Shown in pieces: positions 25,889-34,413 of a DNA stretch of 64,000 bases. This DNA comes from Shewanella algidipiscicola (lineage in GTDB: Bacteria > Pseudomonadota > Gammaproteobacteria > Enterobacterales > Shewanellaceae): the NCBI RefSeq assembly GCF_003605125.1, contig NZ_QPQT01000004.1, forward strand, positions 217,097-281,096, in the 5' to 3' direction. The translations under genes and the position numbers were made by a program. The notes below the pieces were generated by a model. The model worked only from the letters and a program-made list of their open reading frames with translations, was not told the origin of the DNA and did no database searches. Every line of letters starts with the position of its first letter. Position 1 is the stretch's first letter.

Positions 25889-26282
25889 CGATCGTTTTAG
25901 GCAAGATAAAGATCCCGAGATCAATATGACACCGATGCTAGATGTGGTTTTTATTTTGCTGATCTTCTTTATTGTGTCGACCAACTTTGTGCAGCAATCA
26001 TCTGTTGAGATCAAGCGCCCGCAAGCCAGCACTGCGACCAGTGTTGACGGCAGCCCAATTGTGATAACGCTCGACACAACTGGTCGGGTCTACTTTGAGT
26101 CGAAAGAGATCGATATTTACTATCTGCCGGGAAAATTACAGCAGATTGCTAGTCAAACGCCGAAAGCAAAATTGCTGGTGGTGGCCGACACTAACTGCCC
26201 AACCGGGGTCACGATTAAAGTGTTAGATATCGCCAAACAGGCTGGGATCAGCTTTAGTTCTGTCGCGTCAGAGATCCATTAA
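25881..26282 (+). CDS. exbD2: ExbD2 of the TonB2 motor
   Basis: 133 aa from the ATG at 25881, preceded by GGAGG and overlapping exbB2 by eight bases. Membrane segment with the essential Asp (INMTPMLDVVFILLIFFIV, Asp near residue 22), then a periplasmic domain. Stop overlaps the tonB2 ATG (TAATG). Confidence 0.92.
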   Translation: MLSDRFRQDKDPEINMTPMLDVVFILLIFFIVSTNFVQQSSVEIKRPQASTATSVDGSPIVITLDTTGRVYFESKEIDIYYLPGKLQQIASQTPKAKLLVVADTNCPTGVTIKVLDIAKQAGISFSSVASEIH

Positions 26283-26923
26283 TGATCAAACAGCAAGTTA
26301 AAGCCTTTTGGGTCAATAGTGTCAGGTTTATCTTATCGGTAATGGTAACTATTTTGCTTTGTTACTATTTGCCAAATAGTCTCAATCAAAGCCAGGATAA
26401 AGGGCCATTAACCCAGCAAGTTAAGCTGCAAGAACTGCCATTATTACCTGTTGAGAAGCCGCGCCAAGTGGAGCCCAAAAAAGTTCAATCTAAACCGATA
26501 ACGGCGAGCGTGGTAACGCCGATATCAACCAGTATGCCGATTATGCCTGCTGTTGCAGATATGCCGTTGCAAGTTCCTATCATGGCTACACCGACATTGA
26601 ATGGCTTGGGGTTACCCAGCATTGCTCCTGTGATTGCGGGTATAAAAGATGTTGATAAAGCGCCTGAATTATTACGCTTTATTCAGCCTAAAATGCCGAT
26701 CGCAGGTCGTAAGTTTAAGCAAGGTGGCAAAGTTCTGCTGCGGCTTATTGTGGAGGCTGATGGCATAGTGAGTCACGCAGAGGTATTAGAAGCAGAGCCC
26801 AAACAAGTGTTTGACCAATCAGCGATTGAAGCAGCGCGTAAATGGCGTTTTAAGCCTGCGGTGTTATCGGGCGAAGCGGTTAAGGTGTTTGTTGATGTAC
26901 CGATTAATTTTAAGGTGAGTTAG
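26282..26923 (+). CDS. tonB2: TonB2 energy transducer
   Basis: 213 aa: N-terminal membrane anchor (about 12-30), Pro/Lys/Val-rich spacer (LPVEKPRQVEPKKVQSKP) and TonB C-terminal domain (about 130-213) with VLEAEPKQVFDQSAIEAARK and WRFKPA. The short Pro-rich spacer is typical of TonB2. Directly coupled to exbD2. Confidence 0.92.
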   Translation: MIKQQVKAFWVNSVRFILSVMVTILLCYYLPNSLNQSQDKGPLTQQVKLQELPLLPVEKPRQVEPKKVQSKPITASVVTPISTSMPIMPAVADMPLQVPIMATPTLNGLGLPSIAPVIAGIKDVDKAPELLRFIQPKMPIAGRKFKQGGKVLLRLIVEADGIVSHAEVLEAEPKQVFDQSAIEAARKWRFKPAVLSGEAVKVFVDVPINFKVS

Positions 26924-26925
26924 TG

Positions 26926-28179
26926 ATGAAGCGTATTCAACAACTTGCATTTTCATTTGTATTTAGTGGGTCTTTGATCAGTTTTTACAGCCATGGGCAG
27001 CAAGGGGAAAAGACAGACCAAGGACACTCGTTAAATCGGTTTGAGTCTAACCTGCTTAATAAAGCTAGCTCTTTGATAGAACGCAACGATTTTGATGCAG
27101 CGCTAGTCATGATGCAGCCATTACTTGAGCAAAATGCTCCACATCCAACGGTATTTCAATATGCATGTAAGACCATTGCCGATACAGGTGATGAAATTAA
27201 GGCGTTAAGTTGTTGGCAGCGAGGTTATAAGCTATATCCTCAGAAGGCGAATATTGCGATTAACTTAGCTCATGCTCAGCTTCAGTTTGAACATTATAAG
27301 GCGGCGCTTGCTAGCTTAAGCGGCTTGGATTTTTCAACTTTAGATGAGCCCATTTCAGCTCAAGTTCGTTATATGCGCGGCTACGCGCACTACCAACAGG
27401 GGCAATATCAAGCGGTGTTAACTGAGCTGCTTAGCCATGATGTGAAGCTGCATTGGTGGCCATTGATTAGTTACAGCCAGCTGGCGTTAGAGCAATGGCA
27501 AGCAGCAAAAGATAGCGCTGAGAGTTGGCTAGCACTTGAGCCAATTAACCGCAGCGCATGGCAGGTCTTAACCCGCAGTGAGCTCGGGCTAGATCATCCT
27601 GTTGAGGCCGCGGTCGCAAGCGATATTGCTGCTAACTTACACACCGATAGAAACAAGGGCGTAGCTCGCGACAGTATTGGGCTGTTTGGTCAGATTAAAG
27701 CCTATAATTTGGCAGCTAGTTGCACGCAGTTTATTAATTCCAAAACTGATAGCGCAGCGTTTGCATCTGCGGATTTTAGCTGCGCGCAATATGCGTGGAT
27801 ATCGGGGCGCTATCAAACTGCATTAAATATATTAATGCAGTTTGATATGAGCAAACAAAATCAGCTGCATGATGACTTTTATGTACTGCAAGGCCAACTA
27901 TTTGCAGCGCTAAAGCAAGGCGATAAGGCGCGCAATGCATGGATTAAAGTCGGTTTACAATCATTGCCTACCGGCAGTGCGTCTGAAATAAAACATGCTC
28001 GACAACGCCGCAATGAATTACAAGGGCAGGCTCTATTATTAATAGGGCAAAGTTACTGGCTAGAGGGACTATGGCCTGAGGCTGAGGCGAGTTACAGGAA
28101 GCTTGCGCAAACACCGGGATTTGAAACGATAGCGGCAGCTTTTAGTCAAAGGTTAACTGCCTTAGTATTGTTTGAATAG
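26926..28179 (+). CDS. TPR-repeat protein closing the TonB2 operon
   Basis: 417 aa from the ATG at 26926 (a GTG at 26923 is an alternative). Signal peptide about 1-23, then several tetratricopeptide-like repeats (for instance ALVMMQPLLEQNAPHPTVFQ and YMRGYAHYQQGQYQAVLTEL). A TPR protein is the usual last gene of Vibrio/Shewanella TonB2-TtpC clusters; its exact role is unknown. No terminator is obvious; the DNA beyond is disrupted by a pabA fragment and IS66 debris. Confidence 0.82.
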   Translation: MKRIQQLAFSFVFSGSLISFYSHGQQGEKTDQGHSLNRFESNLLNKASSLIERNDFDAALVMMQPLLEQNAPHPTVFQYACKTIADTGDEIKALSCWQRGYKLYPQKANIAINLAHAQLQFEHYKAALASLSGLDFSTLDEPISAQVRYMRGYAHYQQGQYQAVLTELLSHDVKLHWWPLISYSQLALEQWQAAKDSAESWLALEPINRSAWQVLTRSELGLDHPVEAAVASDIAANLHTDRNKGVARDSIGLFGQIKAYNLAASCTQFINSKTDSAAFASADFSCAQYAWISGRYQTALNILMQFDMSKQNQLHDDFYVLQGQLFAALKQGDKARNAWIKVGLQSLPTGSASEIKHARQRRNELQGQALLLIGQSYWLEGLWPEAEASYRKLAQTPGFETIAAAFSQRLTALVLFE

Positions 28180-28319
28180 AAACTCAGATGGTCAAAGCGG
28201 GTGGCTGTGGTAGCAGCATCTGCGCCCAAATCATCCATATTTAGTTTTATTGCTCTACTATGGCAATTGGTCTCTTAGGTAGAAAAAATAAAACCAGCAA
28301 CATAGCTTCTCGGATCTTA

Positions 28320-28403
28320 ATGATCGACAATTACGACTTTTTCATCTTCAATTTGGTGCAGTATTTTCAGCAGCTTGGACAAGATATTGTGGTTAAGCGG
28401 TAA
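28320..28403 (+). pseudogene. pabA: 5' fragment of pabA (aminodeoxychorismate synthase component II)
   Basis: The frame from the ATG at 28320 reads 27 residues, MIDNYDFFIFNLVQYFQQLG and then QDIVVKR, before a stop. This is the start of PabA/TrpG glutamine amidotransferases (IDNYDSFTFNL...QYF...V.VKRND), with Ser to Phe and Thr to Ile changes. Homology ends at about 28400, about 20 bp before the IS66 remnant begins. An intact pabA must lie elsewhere if the organism makes folate this way. Confidence 0.75.
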
Positions 28404-28419
28404 ACGTCCGCTGAACTAG

Positions 28420-29150
28420 TACATGATAGTCAAACAGCACCACATTATACATCAATGCTTTATCATTAATGTCTTTTGCTGTTAACGCTGGCGAGTCTGC
28501 ACCTGAGCAGTACACCCAAATATACGATTCCGCTCGTTCATCATTGATGACTTTGATTGTTGTTTCATCTGCCTGTATGACGGGTTGTGAGAGCAATATT
28601 TCTCTCAACCGTTGATCCAAGGGCTTAAACAAGGTGCCGCACTTCATCATCCAGTCCGACAGGGTTCGCCGATTAATTTCAATACCGTGTTGCTTGAATA
28701 GGGGGTCTTGTCGATAAAGCGGTAAGGCGTACTGATATTTACTGGTGATGATTTGGCTGAGCAAGCTGGGAGTGGCGTAGTCCTTTGGTATGGGGCTACT
28801 CGGCACCGGCGCTTGTTTGATGATGCTCTGGGTACCGTGCTTTTCACAATGCTGGCAGCTGTACTTCAAGCGAATATTTTCTATGACTCTGACTTTAGCG
28901 GGAATGAACGCCAGTTTTTCACTGATACCTTCGCCCATCTTTTGAAGCTGATGACCGCAACAATCACACTCCTTGTCCGCTTCACCAATGTCATGGAACA
29001 CTTGAGCTTGTGGCAAGTGCTCCGGTAACGGTTTTCGCTTAGTTTTTTCTTTTTTCTTTGGCGGAGTGGTTTCTGACTCTGGTGTGGTATCGACGGCTAA
29101 AGTGTCGTCTTCAGCCAGCGTTTCTGCTTCATTAAACAACTCACCTTGGG
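28420..29150 (-). pseudogene. IS66-family transposase (TnpC) fragment
   Basis: The frame on the minus strand reads from GELFNEAETLAEDD through the basic KKKEKTKRKPLPEHLP, the zinc-finger-like CDCCGHQLQKMGE, VIENIRLKYSCQHCEK, PSPIPKDYATPSLLSQIITS-like core, YQYALPLYRQ, and the first catalytic Asp in VIQADETTIKV. It stops at VVLFDY, where homology ends, so the second and third catalytic residues and the C-terminus are missing; the 5' end is also lost. No terminal repeats found. An internal, dead fragment between pabA and the TetR gene. Confidence 0.85.
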
Positions 29151-29719
29151 CTTGCCATGGCCTGCCAAAACAGGTTGAAGCTGGCTTCTTTGTGGCTGGC
29201 CTGCTGCCATGTGTCAGGGTTATCAATAAAATAGCGGGTGGCGGCAAGGAATTGGCCGTGGCAATTGTCTTGCATCAGTGCCACCGGATAGGGGGCGATA
29301 ACACCTAGCGTTTGGCCTTGTTCAATTAAGTCACCAATAAAGCCTAAAATGGTGTTCATCGCCTGCATACGTACCGCTTGCTCAACCGTTGGTGACATAG
29401 AGTATTGCTGAAAAAAGGCCTGCTTGAGCGGATTGTCGATCGCCCAATCGAGTGCGCTAAACCAGAGGTGTTTAGCATCTTGCTTAAGCTCCCCCGAGGG
29501 CTGAGCGCTAGCGATAATCGCATCGGCAAACTCTTGCTTAATCGATAAAAAAAGGTGCTGCATTAGCGCATCTTTAGAGGGGAAGTGGTGAAACAAGGTG
29601 CCTGTGGCCACGCCAGCTTGGCGGGCTATCGCTGCGGTAGTGGTGGCATGAAAGCCCTGGGCGACAAACAGGCGGAGGGCTGTGTCCAAGATGGCTTGTT
29701 TTTTGTCGGTAATGCTCAT
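29141..29719 (-). CDS. TetR-family transcriptional regulator
   Basis: 192 aa from the ATG at 29719 (AAGGA just upstream; the longer frame from 29782 is not supported). N-terminal helix-turn-helix: KQAILDTALRLFVAQGFHAT, TTAAIARQAGVATGTLFHHF and PSKDALMQHLF (about 5-55). C-terminal ligand/dimer domain. It lies 91 bp after the aldehyde dehydrogenase gene on the same strand, and a palindrome upstream of that gene is its likely operator. The last few residues (AMASPR) and stop codon fall at the junction with the IS66 fragment, so the natural C-terminus may have been altered. Confidence 0.88.
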   Translation of the reverse strand: MSITDKKQAILDTALRLFVAQGFHATTTAAIARQAGVATGTLFHHFPSKDALMQHLFLSIKQEFADAIIASAQPSGELKQDAKHLWFSALDWAIDNPLKQAFFQQYSMSPTVEQAVRMQAMNTILGFIGDLIEQGQTLGVIAPYPVALMQDNCHGQFLAATRYFIDNPDTWQQASHKEASFNLFWQAMASPR

Positions 29720-29810
29720 GGTGTTCCTTACTGCATCATATGGCTGCGGACACAGGCCCGCCGCGGCGTGCGATAACTGCAATTTATCGCGTGCAACCTC
29801 GTCGTGGCCG

Positions 29811-31235
29811 TTAGCGTAAAAACACTTTCATCAGTAGCTTTTGTATTAGGCCACCATAAGGGGGATGGACTAACTTACCGGTATTCAATTTGCCGCGACT
29901 GAGCACAGTTTTAGCGTGGCTCATGGTTAAAAAGCCCTCTTTACCATGATAATGCCCCATGCCCGAGGGGCCAATTCCGCCAAAGGGCGCGTCATCGGCC
30001 GCTACATGAAATACGGTTTCGTTAATACACACACCGCCAGAGTGGGTGTGGCTTAAAATACGTTGCTGTGCTGCGCTATCGAAACTCATGATATATAAGG
30101 CTAACGGTCGTGGGCGATCATTGATGTAGTTTATGGCTTGAGCTAGATCATCATATTCTATGATAGGCAGCAGCGGGCCAAAGATCTCCTCTTGCATCAC
30201 CAGCATCTCATCATTGACTTGGCTTAGCAGCTGGGTGGGGATCTTACGCGTCTTGCTGTCGATAGCTTCACCATTGGCCGAGGTGATGAGTGCGCCTTTA
30301 CTGCGCGCATCGTCGAGCACGGCGACTATCCTGTCAAACTGACGTTGATTAATGATGGCGCCATAATCTGGGTTGTTGGCGATTTGACCATACATGGCAT
30401 TAAACTTGTGCGCGAACGCTTGCTTAAAGGCGTCGGTTTTTCCCTTGGGCAGTAACACATAATCGGGGGCGACACAGATTTGTCCGGCATTTAAGCATTT
30501 ACCGTAGATCATCCTCTCGACCGCTGTCTCAAGTGGCATATCATCGGCAATGATCACCGGCGATTTACCCCCTAGCTCTAAGGTGACCGGAGTGAGATTG
30601 TCGGCGGCGGCGCGCATCACGTGACGCCCGACTGTGGTTGAGCCAGTAAACAATAGATGATCGAAAGGCTGCGCCGAAAAAGCGGCCGCGACATCGGCCT
30701 CTCCTTCAACGACGGCGACCACAGTGTCATCAAATAGCTCAGCGAGCATCTTTTTTAATACGGTATTGGTGTGCGGGGTGAATTCAGACAGCTTGATCAT
30801 GGCGCGGTTACCCGCAGCCAGTGCGGTAATTAATGGCCCGACAGATAACATCACCGGGAAGTTCCACGGCACTATGATGCCAACCACGCCAACAGGTTGA
30901 TAATGTACGGTAATGTTTGCTGGGGCCAGCAGCATACCGGCATGGCGGCGGCTGGGCTTCATCCAACTTTTTAAATGTTTGAGGGTGTAATTGATATTGT
31001 TAATGCAGGGCATGATGTCGGAAATAAGGCTATCGTCAGCCGAGCGGTGGCCATAGTCTTGCGACAGAGCCTCAATAATGCTGTTTTGCTGCGTGAGTAA
31101 GGCTTTTTTTAAGGCCTTGAGCTGTGCTTTTCGCGCATCGAGATCCGGAGCCGGTTGGCGCTGATAAGCGGATTTTTGCGCGTTTAATTGCTGTAACAGT
31201 TGAGTGGCAATATCGGTTTGCAGTGGCATATTCAT
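29811..31235 (-). CDS. Aldehyde dehydrogenase (coniferyl-aldehyde dehydrogenase type)
   Basis: 474-aa class-3-like ALDH that oxidises aldehydes with NAD(P). Motifs: PWNFP (123-127), GSTTVG nucleotide loop (198-203), general base Glu220 in LELGGKSP, catalytic Cys254 in NAGQICVAPDY, and EEIFGPLLP near 345. The HPPYGG C-terminus is typical of the coniferyl/long-chain aldehyde group. In an apparent two-gene unit with the TetR regulator. The true substrate cannot be told from sequence. Confidence 0.9.
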   Translation of the reverse strand: MNMPLQTDIATQLLQQLNAQKSAYQRQPAPDLDARKAQLKALKKALLTQQNSIIEALSQDYGHRSADDSLISDIMPCINNINYTLKHLKSWMKPSRRHAGMLLAPANITVHYQPVGVVGIIVPWNFPVMLSVGPLITALAAGNRAMIKLSEFTPHTNTVLKKMLAELFDDTVVAVVEGEADVAAAFSAQPFDHLLFTGSTTVGRHVMRAAADNLTPVTLELGGKSPVIIADDMPLETAVERMIYGKCLNAGQICVAPDYVLLPKGKTDAFKQAFAHKFNAMYGQIANNPDYGAIINQRQFDRIVAVLDDARSKGALITSANGEAIDSKTRKIPTQLLSQVNDEMLVMQEEIFGPLLPIIEYDDLAQAINYINDRPRPLALYIMSFDSAAQQRILSHTHSGGVCINETVFHVAADDAPFGGIGPSGMGHYHGKEGFLTMSHAKTVLSRGKLNTGKLVHPPYGGLIQKLLMKVFLR

Positions 31236-31339
31236 TACACCTGTCCTTATTCGCTAGCGCGTGATGAGTGGTTACCGCTCGAACTTATTCGCCTTAAAGT
31301 AAGCCATGTATCTTGCATGGCGATATCATTCAAAAAATA

Positions 31340-31357
31340 ACCGACTGATTAGTCGGT
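31340..31357. promoter_or_regulatory. Palindromic operator, probably for the TetR regulator
   Basis: ACCGACT-GATT-AGTCGGT, a perfect 7-bp inverted repeat 105 bp upstream of the aldehyde dehydrogenase ATG. The two-gene unit encodes a TetR protein, and this is the only strong palindrome in the promoter region. Confidence 0.65.
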
Positions 31358-31499
31358 CTGATAGTAGGCGACATTGACTCTGCGGTCAAATAAGCATCAT
31401 GATTCACAATAAAGTGTGATCTAGATCAACTGTGTTTATGGTATCAAAAACTACACTTAAAGCTGGATGTGTAGGTTTTTTTGAGTCATTGGAGGGCAT

Positions 31500-31877
31500 A
31501 TGAGTGATTTACAGCATGGTATTTCTATCGGTATCGAACGAAGTGGCGACAATATCTATTTAATGCTGACGGCCATCGGCACTTTAACCCACGCCGATTA
31601 TGAGTTGATGACCCCTATTTTAGAGTCGGCGTTGGCGGGACTCGATCAGCCTGAAATTGTCGCGTTGGTGGATATTACCCAATTAGAGGGGATCTCACTG
31701 CATGCTGCGTGGGACGATCTGCAACTGGGGCTTAAACACGGTAAAGCGTTTCACAAGGTGGCGATTGTCGGGCGTGGCGATTTCCAGCAGTGGATGAGTC
31801 GCATTGCCGGCTGGTTTAGCCCAGGTGAATTTAAATTTTTTGATAGTCGAGCTAAGGCAAGAGCATGGTTGCTGTGA
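31500..31877 (+). CDS. SpoIIAA-like (STAS-fold) protein
   Basis: 125-aa cytosolic protein resembling the SpoIIAA-like family: about residues 8-120 with IEALVDITQL-type beta strand (VALVDITQLEGI), a Trp-rich C-terminal half (WDDLQLGLKH, VAIVGRGDFQQWMSRIAGWF) and the closing ARAWLL. Strong ribosome site TTGGAGGG. The role of the family is not established; it is often near stress genes, and two Usp genes follow here. Confidence 0.85.
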   Translation: MSDLQHGISIGIERSGDNIYLMLTAIGTLTHADYELMTPILESALAGLDQPEIVALVDITQLEGISLHAAWDDLQLGLKHGKAFHKVAIVGRGDFQQWMSRIAGWFSPGEFKFFDSRAKARAWLL

Positions 31878-31920
31878 TGTCAGTGGTCATAGAGCTTCAG
31901 CTGGTTAATGCTTAATGCGC

Positions 31921-31957
31921 CTTAAGTTGATGAACCTTAAGTTGATGAACCTTAAGT
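31921..31957. repeat. 15-bp tandem micro-repeat
   Basis: CTTAAGTTGATGAAC repeated twice and a partial third time, in the gap between the SpoIIAA-like gene and the first usp gene. Confidence 0.9.
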
Positions 31958-32167
31958 GTCGAGCACGAATAGAGGCTATGGTCGTCACACTTAGCAATGC
32001 CATTTGGCGTGCGATTAGGCCGTGGAGTCTAGTCATCTAAGCTTAACGGTTGTTGGGTTATCCGCTAAGCTTAATTACTGTAACCTGTGAATGGTATATC
32101 AAGTCTTGCGCTAAACGGCTCAATGATACTACCGCTCACATCTCGCATTACCGCTAAGGAGTTCACG

Positions 32168-32599
32168 ATGAGAAAAGGTCAAATTTTATGCCCAACCGAC
32201 TTTTCCGAAACGGCGTCTCATGCGCTGTCTTATGCTATTGAAATGGCCAACCTATATCAGGTGGGCTTTCGATTATTGCATGTTGTTGAGCAGCCTGTTG
32301 GTGATGAAAATTACCAGATCTTGGCTATCACTCCCGACGAATTAGCTAAGTCGATGGAAGATGCTGCCGCTGAAAAAATGAAATCATTATTAGCCAAGCT
32401 GGACAGTAATTTAGCGGTTGAAACCATGATCCGTCGTGGTGATGCGGTGACCGAGATCTTAGCCGAAGCCGAGGAGAGTGCTGCAGGTATGATCGTGATA
32501 GCCAGTCATGGCCGCACGGGTTTCTCCCATTTTTTACACACCAATGTCGCCGAGGCCGTAGCCAATGGGGCTAAGTGTCCGGTATTGGTGGTTAAATAA
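32168..32599 (+). CDS. Universal stress protein (UspA family), copy 1
   Basis: 143 aa from the ATG at 32168 with AAGGAG upstream; an upstream frame from 32087 is unsupported. Alpha/beta Usp fold: starts KGQILCPTDFSETASHALSY, ATP-binding-type loop GxxGxxG(S) represented by ASHGRTGFSHFLHTNVAEAV, ending CPVLVVK. Known Usp proteins bind ATP or AMP and help survive stress. Tandem with a paralogue 60 bp downstream. Confidence 0.9.
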   Translation: MRKGQILCPTDFSETASHALSYAIEMANLYQVGFRLLHVVEQPVGDENYQILAITPDELAKSMEDAAAEKMKSLLAKLDSNLAVETMIRRGDAVTEILAEAEESAAGMIVIASHGRTGFSHFLHTNVAEAVANGAKCPVLVVK

Positions 32600-32659
32600 A
32601 GGTGTGAGTTGCAGAGACAGGGATGCTCCTCGCTGACACCATTATTGAGGAGGTGAGTG

Positions 32660-33103
32660 ATGCGTACTCATCAGATTCTATGCCCAACCGACTTTTCTGA
32701 TACGGCGTCTCATGCTTTGGGTTATGCTATTGAAATGGCATCACTTTACGGTGTGGATTTACGAATAGTGCACGTAGTAAGTCAGCCTTATGGTGCCCAT
32801 AATTACGGTATTATGATCGGCAGTAATGAAGAGCTAGAGCAGCATTTGCATGCCTATGCCAGTGGCAAATTAGGGCAAATAGTGCGAGAAGCTCAGCTAG
32901 AGATGCCCGAGGGACTCACGGTTTACAGTAACATTAGGGCCGGTGATGTACTGGGGCAACTGCTGGCGGAAGTGGAAGAACACGACATTGGCATGTTGGT
33001 GATTGCCAGTCACGGTCATCAAGGGTTATCACATCTGCTTAACCCCAATATTGCCGAGTCATTGGTCAATAAAGCCAAATGCCCAGTGTTAGTGGTCAAA
33101 TAA
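32660..33103 (+). CDS. Universal stress protein (UspA family), copy 2
   Basis: 147 aa from the ATG at 32660 after GAGGAGG. Paralogue of the preceding gene: same LCPTDFSDTASHALGYAIEM start and CPVLVVK end, but a more divergent middle and ASHGHQGLSHLLNPNIAESL in place of the first copy's loop. Likely a local duplication, old judging by divergence. A GTG at 32657 is an alternative start. Confidence 0.9.
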   Translation: MRTHQILCPTDFSDTASHALGYAIEMASLYGVDLRIVHVVSQPYGAHNYGIMIGSNEELEQHLHAYASGKLGQIVREAQLEMPEGLTVYSNIRAGDVLGQLLAEVEEHDIGMLVIASHGHQGLSHLLNPNIAESLVNKAKCPVLVVK

Positions 33104-33137
33104 TGGTTGCTTATAAATAGTGGTTGCTTATAAGTAG
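33104..33137. repeat. 17-bp tandem duplication
   Basis: TGGTTGCTTATAAATAG followed by TGGTTGCTTATAAGTAG directly after the second usp stop, with TGGTCAAATAG, a copy of the usp end, behind it. Looks like slippage. Confidence 0.85.
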
Positions 33138-33217
33138 TGGTCAAATAGCCTTTCGGCAGCAAGGCGACGGGGGATGCTATGCCGACCGTTTATCGCCATG
33201 ACTGCCGTGCTCGATAG

Positions 33218-34327
33218 TTATGCTGGGTTTAATTGCTGCGGCGTTCGCTTGGGTTTACGCCGATAACCGCGTCGTTGCCAATAGAGGTATAGCCCAGTTA
33301 TCCCTAGCCATAAAGGGCTCAGGCCTAACACCGCCCACAGTATACGGGTAGTCAGGCCGCCAAAATAACCAAAGTGCAGTTTGCGAAAACTGTCGACAAA
33401 CACCGCTAAGCCACTCGCTTGGCGAATATCACTCTTTGATAGTAGCTCGCCGCTGGTTTTGTCGAAACTGACTTGGCTAGCATATTCGCTCGTCAAGGGG
33501 TTATCGCTATCGACCTCACCGTAAAAAGTGATGTTACGTCCGGGCTCGTGTGGCATGGCGAGGTATCCGCCATTAAAGCTGTCAATTTCAGTACGCGCTT
33601 GTAAGCGCAGCGCTTCGAAGGAGATATCTGGGCTATGGCGTGGGCCACTGATGTAGACGTGTTCGTCGCCAGCATGCTCGATAAGCTCATGCAGTAGACC
33701 TGTAAGGTTCCAATATCCGCCAGTGATCGCCAGCACTATCAATACTGGCGAGCTGCTAATGCCAATCATTTTATGCAGATCGCTAAAGAAGATACGTTTG
33801 GCGGCGCTAAGGCGTAAGGTAAAAAATTTGGCCCAAAAGCGGCGATACAGCACTATGCCGCTGATCCCCAGAAATAGCATAACTAAGGCGATAACAAAGC
33901 CGATAACGGCGCCAGTCTCATGCAATAGGAAGGCGTAATGCAGTTCAAGCAACCAGTCGGTGATGTAATGCGTCATCGATTGTGGCGTCGATAACACCTT
34001 ATCGTGATATTGGTCGACATACACCTTTGCCCACTCGTCGGTGTGGCGTTTAATCAGATAGCTGGTATCAGAGCGTTGTTTATCATCGAATATTTCCCAG
34101 CCACCTAACTCATATTCTGGATTGTTGCTCAACACTGTGTGCATTAAGTTATCTAAACTGACGCGCTGGGTGTCTGGCGTGGCATCTACCTGCATATGTG
34201 CTGGCCTCAGCCAACTATCTATCTCGACTTTGAAGACTAAAATACTGCCAGTCACCGATATAATAAGCAGAGGTAGCATCGCGATCAGCGCCGCTAGAGA
34301 GTGCCACTTAAACAGATTTTTTCTCAT
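33218..34327 (-). CDS. PepSY-domain inner-membrane protein
   Basis: 369 aa PepSY-associated TM protein. N-terminal membrane segment (about 10-32, LPLLIISVTGSILVF), PepSY periplasmic domain, central membrane pair (about 140-165 and 193-215) separated by LHKMIGISSSPVLIVLAITG, a second periplasmic part, and a last segment (WAVLGLSPLWLGITGLYLYW). Such proteins accompany ferric-siderophore receptors and are thought to act as inner-membrane ferric reductases. It follows the receptor gene on the same strand, separated by a hairpin. Confidence 0.9.
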   Translation of the reverse strand: MRKNLFKWHSLAALIAMLPLLIISVTGSILVFKVEIDSWLRPAHMQVDATPDTQRVSLDNLMHTVLSNNPEYELGGWEIFDDKQRSDTSYLIKRHTDEWAKVYVDQYHDKVLSTPQSMTHYITDWLLELHYAFLLHETGAVIGFVIALVMLFLGISGIVLYRRFWAKFFTLRLSAAKRIFFSDLHKMIGISSSPVLIVLAITGGYWNLTGLLHELIEHAGDEHVYISGPRHSPDISFEALRLQARTEIDSFNGGYLAMPHEPGRNITFYGEVDSDNPLTSEYASQVSFDKTSGELLSKSDIRQASGLAVFVDSFRKLHFGYFGGLTTRILWAVLGLSPLWLGITGLYLYWQRRGYRRKPKRTPQQLNPA

Positions 34328-34359
34328 CGCTTAGGGTTACCATTAGTGAGTTAAACAAC

Positions 34360-34391
34360 TAAACCGCCATGAAGTTATTCATGACGGTTTA
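34360..34391 (-). terminator. Hairpin between siderophore receptor and PepSY gene
   Basis: 14-bp stem with one mismatch (TAAACCG.CATGAA / TTCATG.CGGTTTA), loop of four, without a long T-run. It may attenuate readthrough from the receptor gene to the PepSY gene, or simply protect the 3' end. Confidence 0.55.
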
Positions 34392-34413
34392 ACTTGATAC
34401 TTGATGTTGTGAG

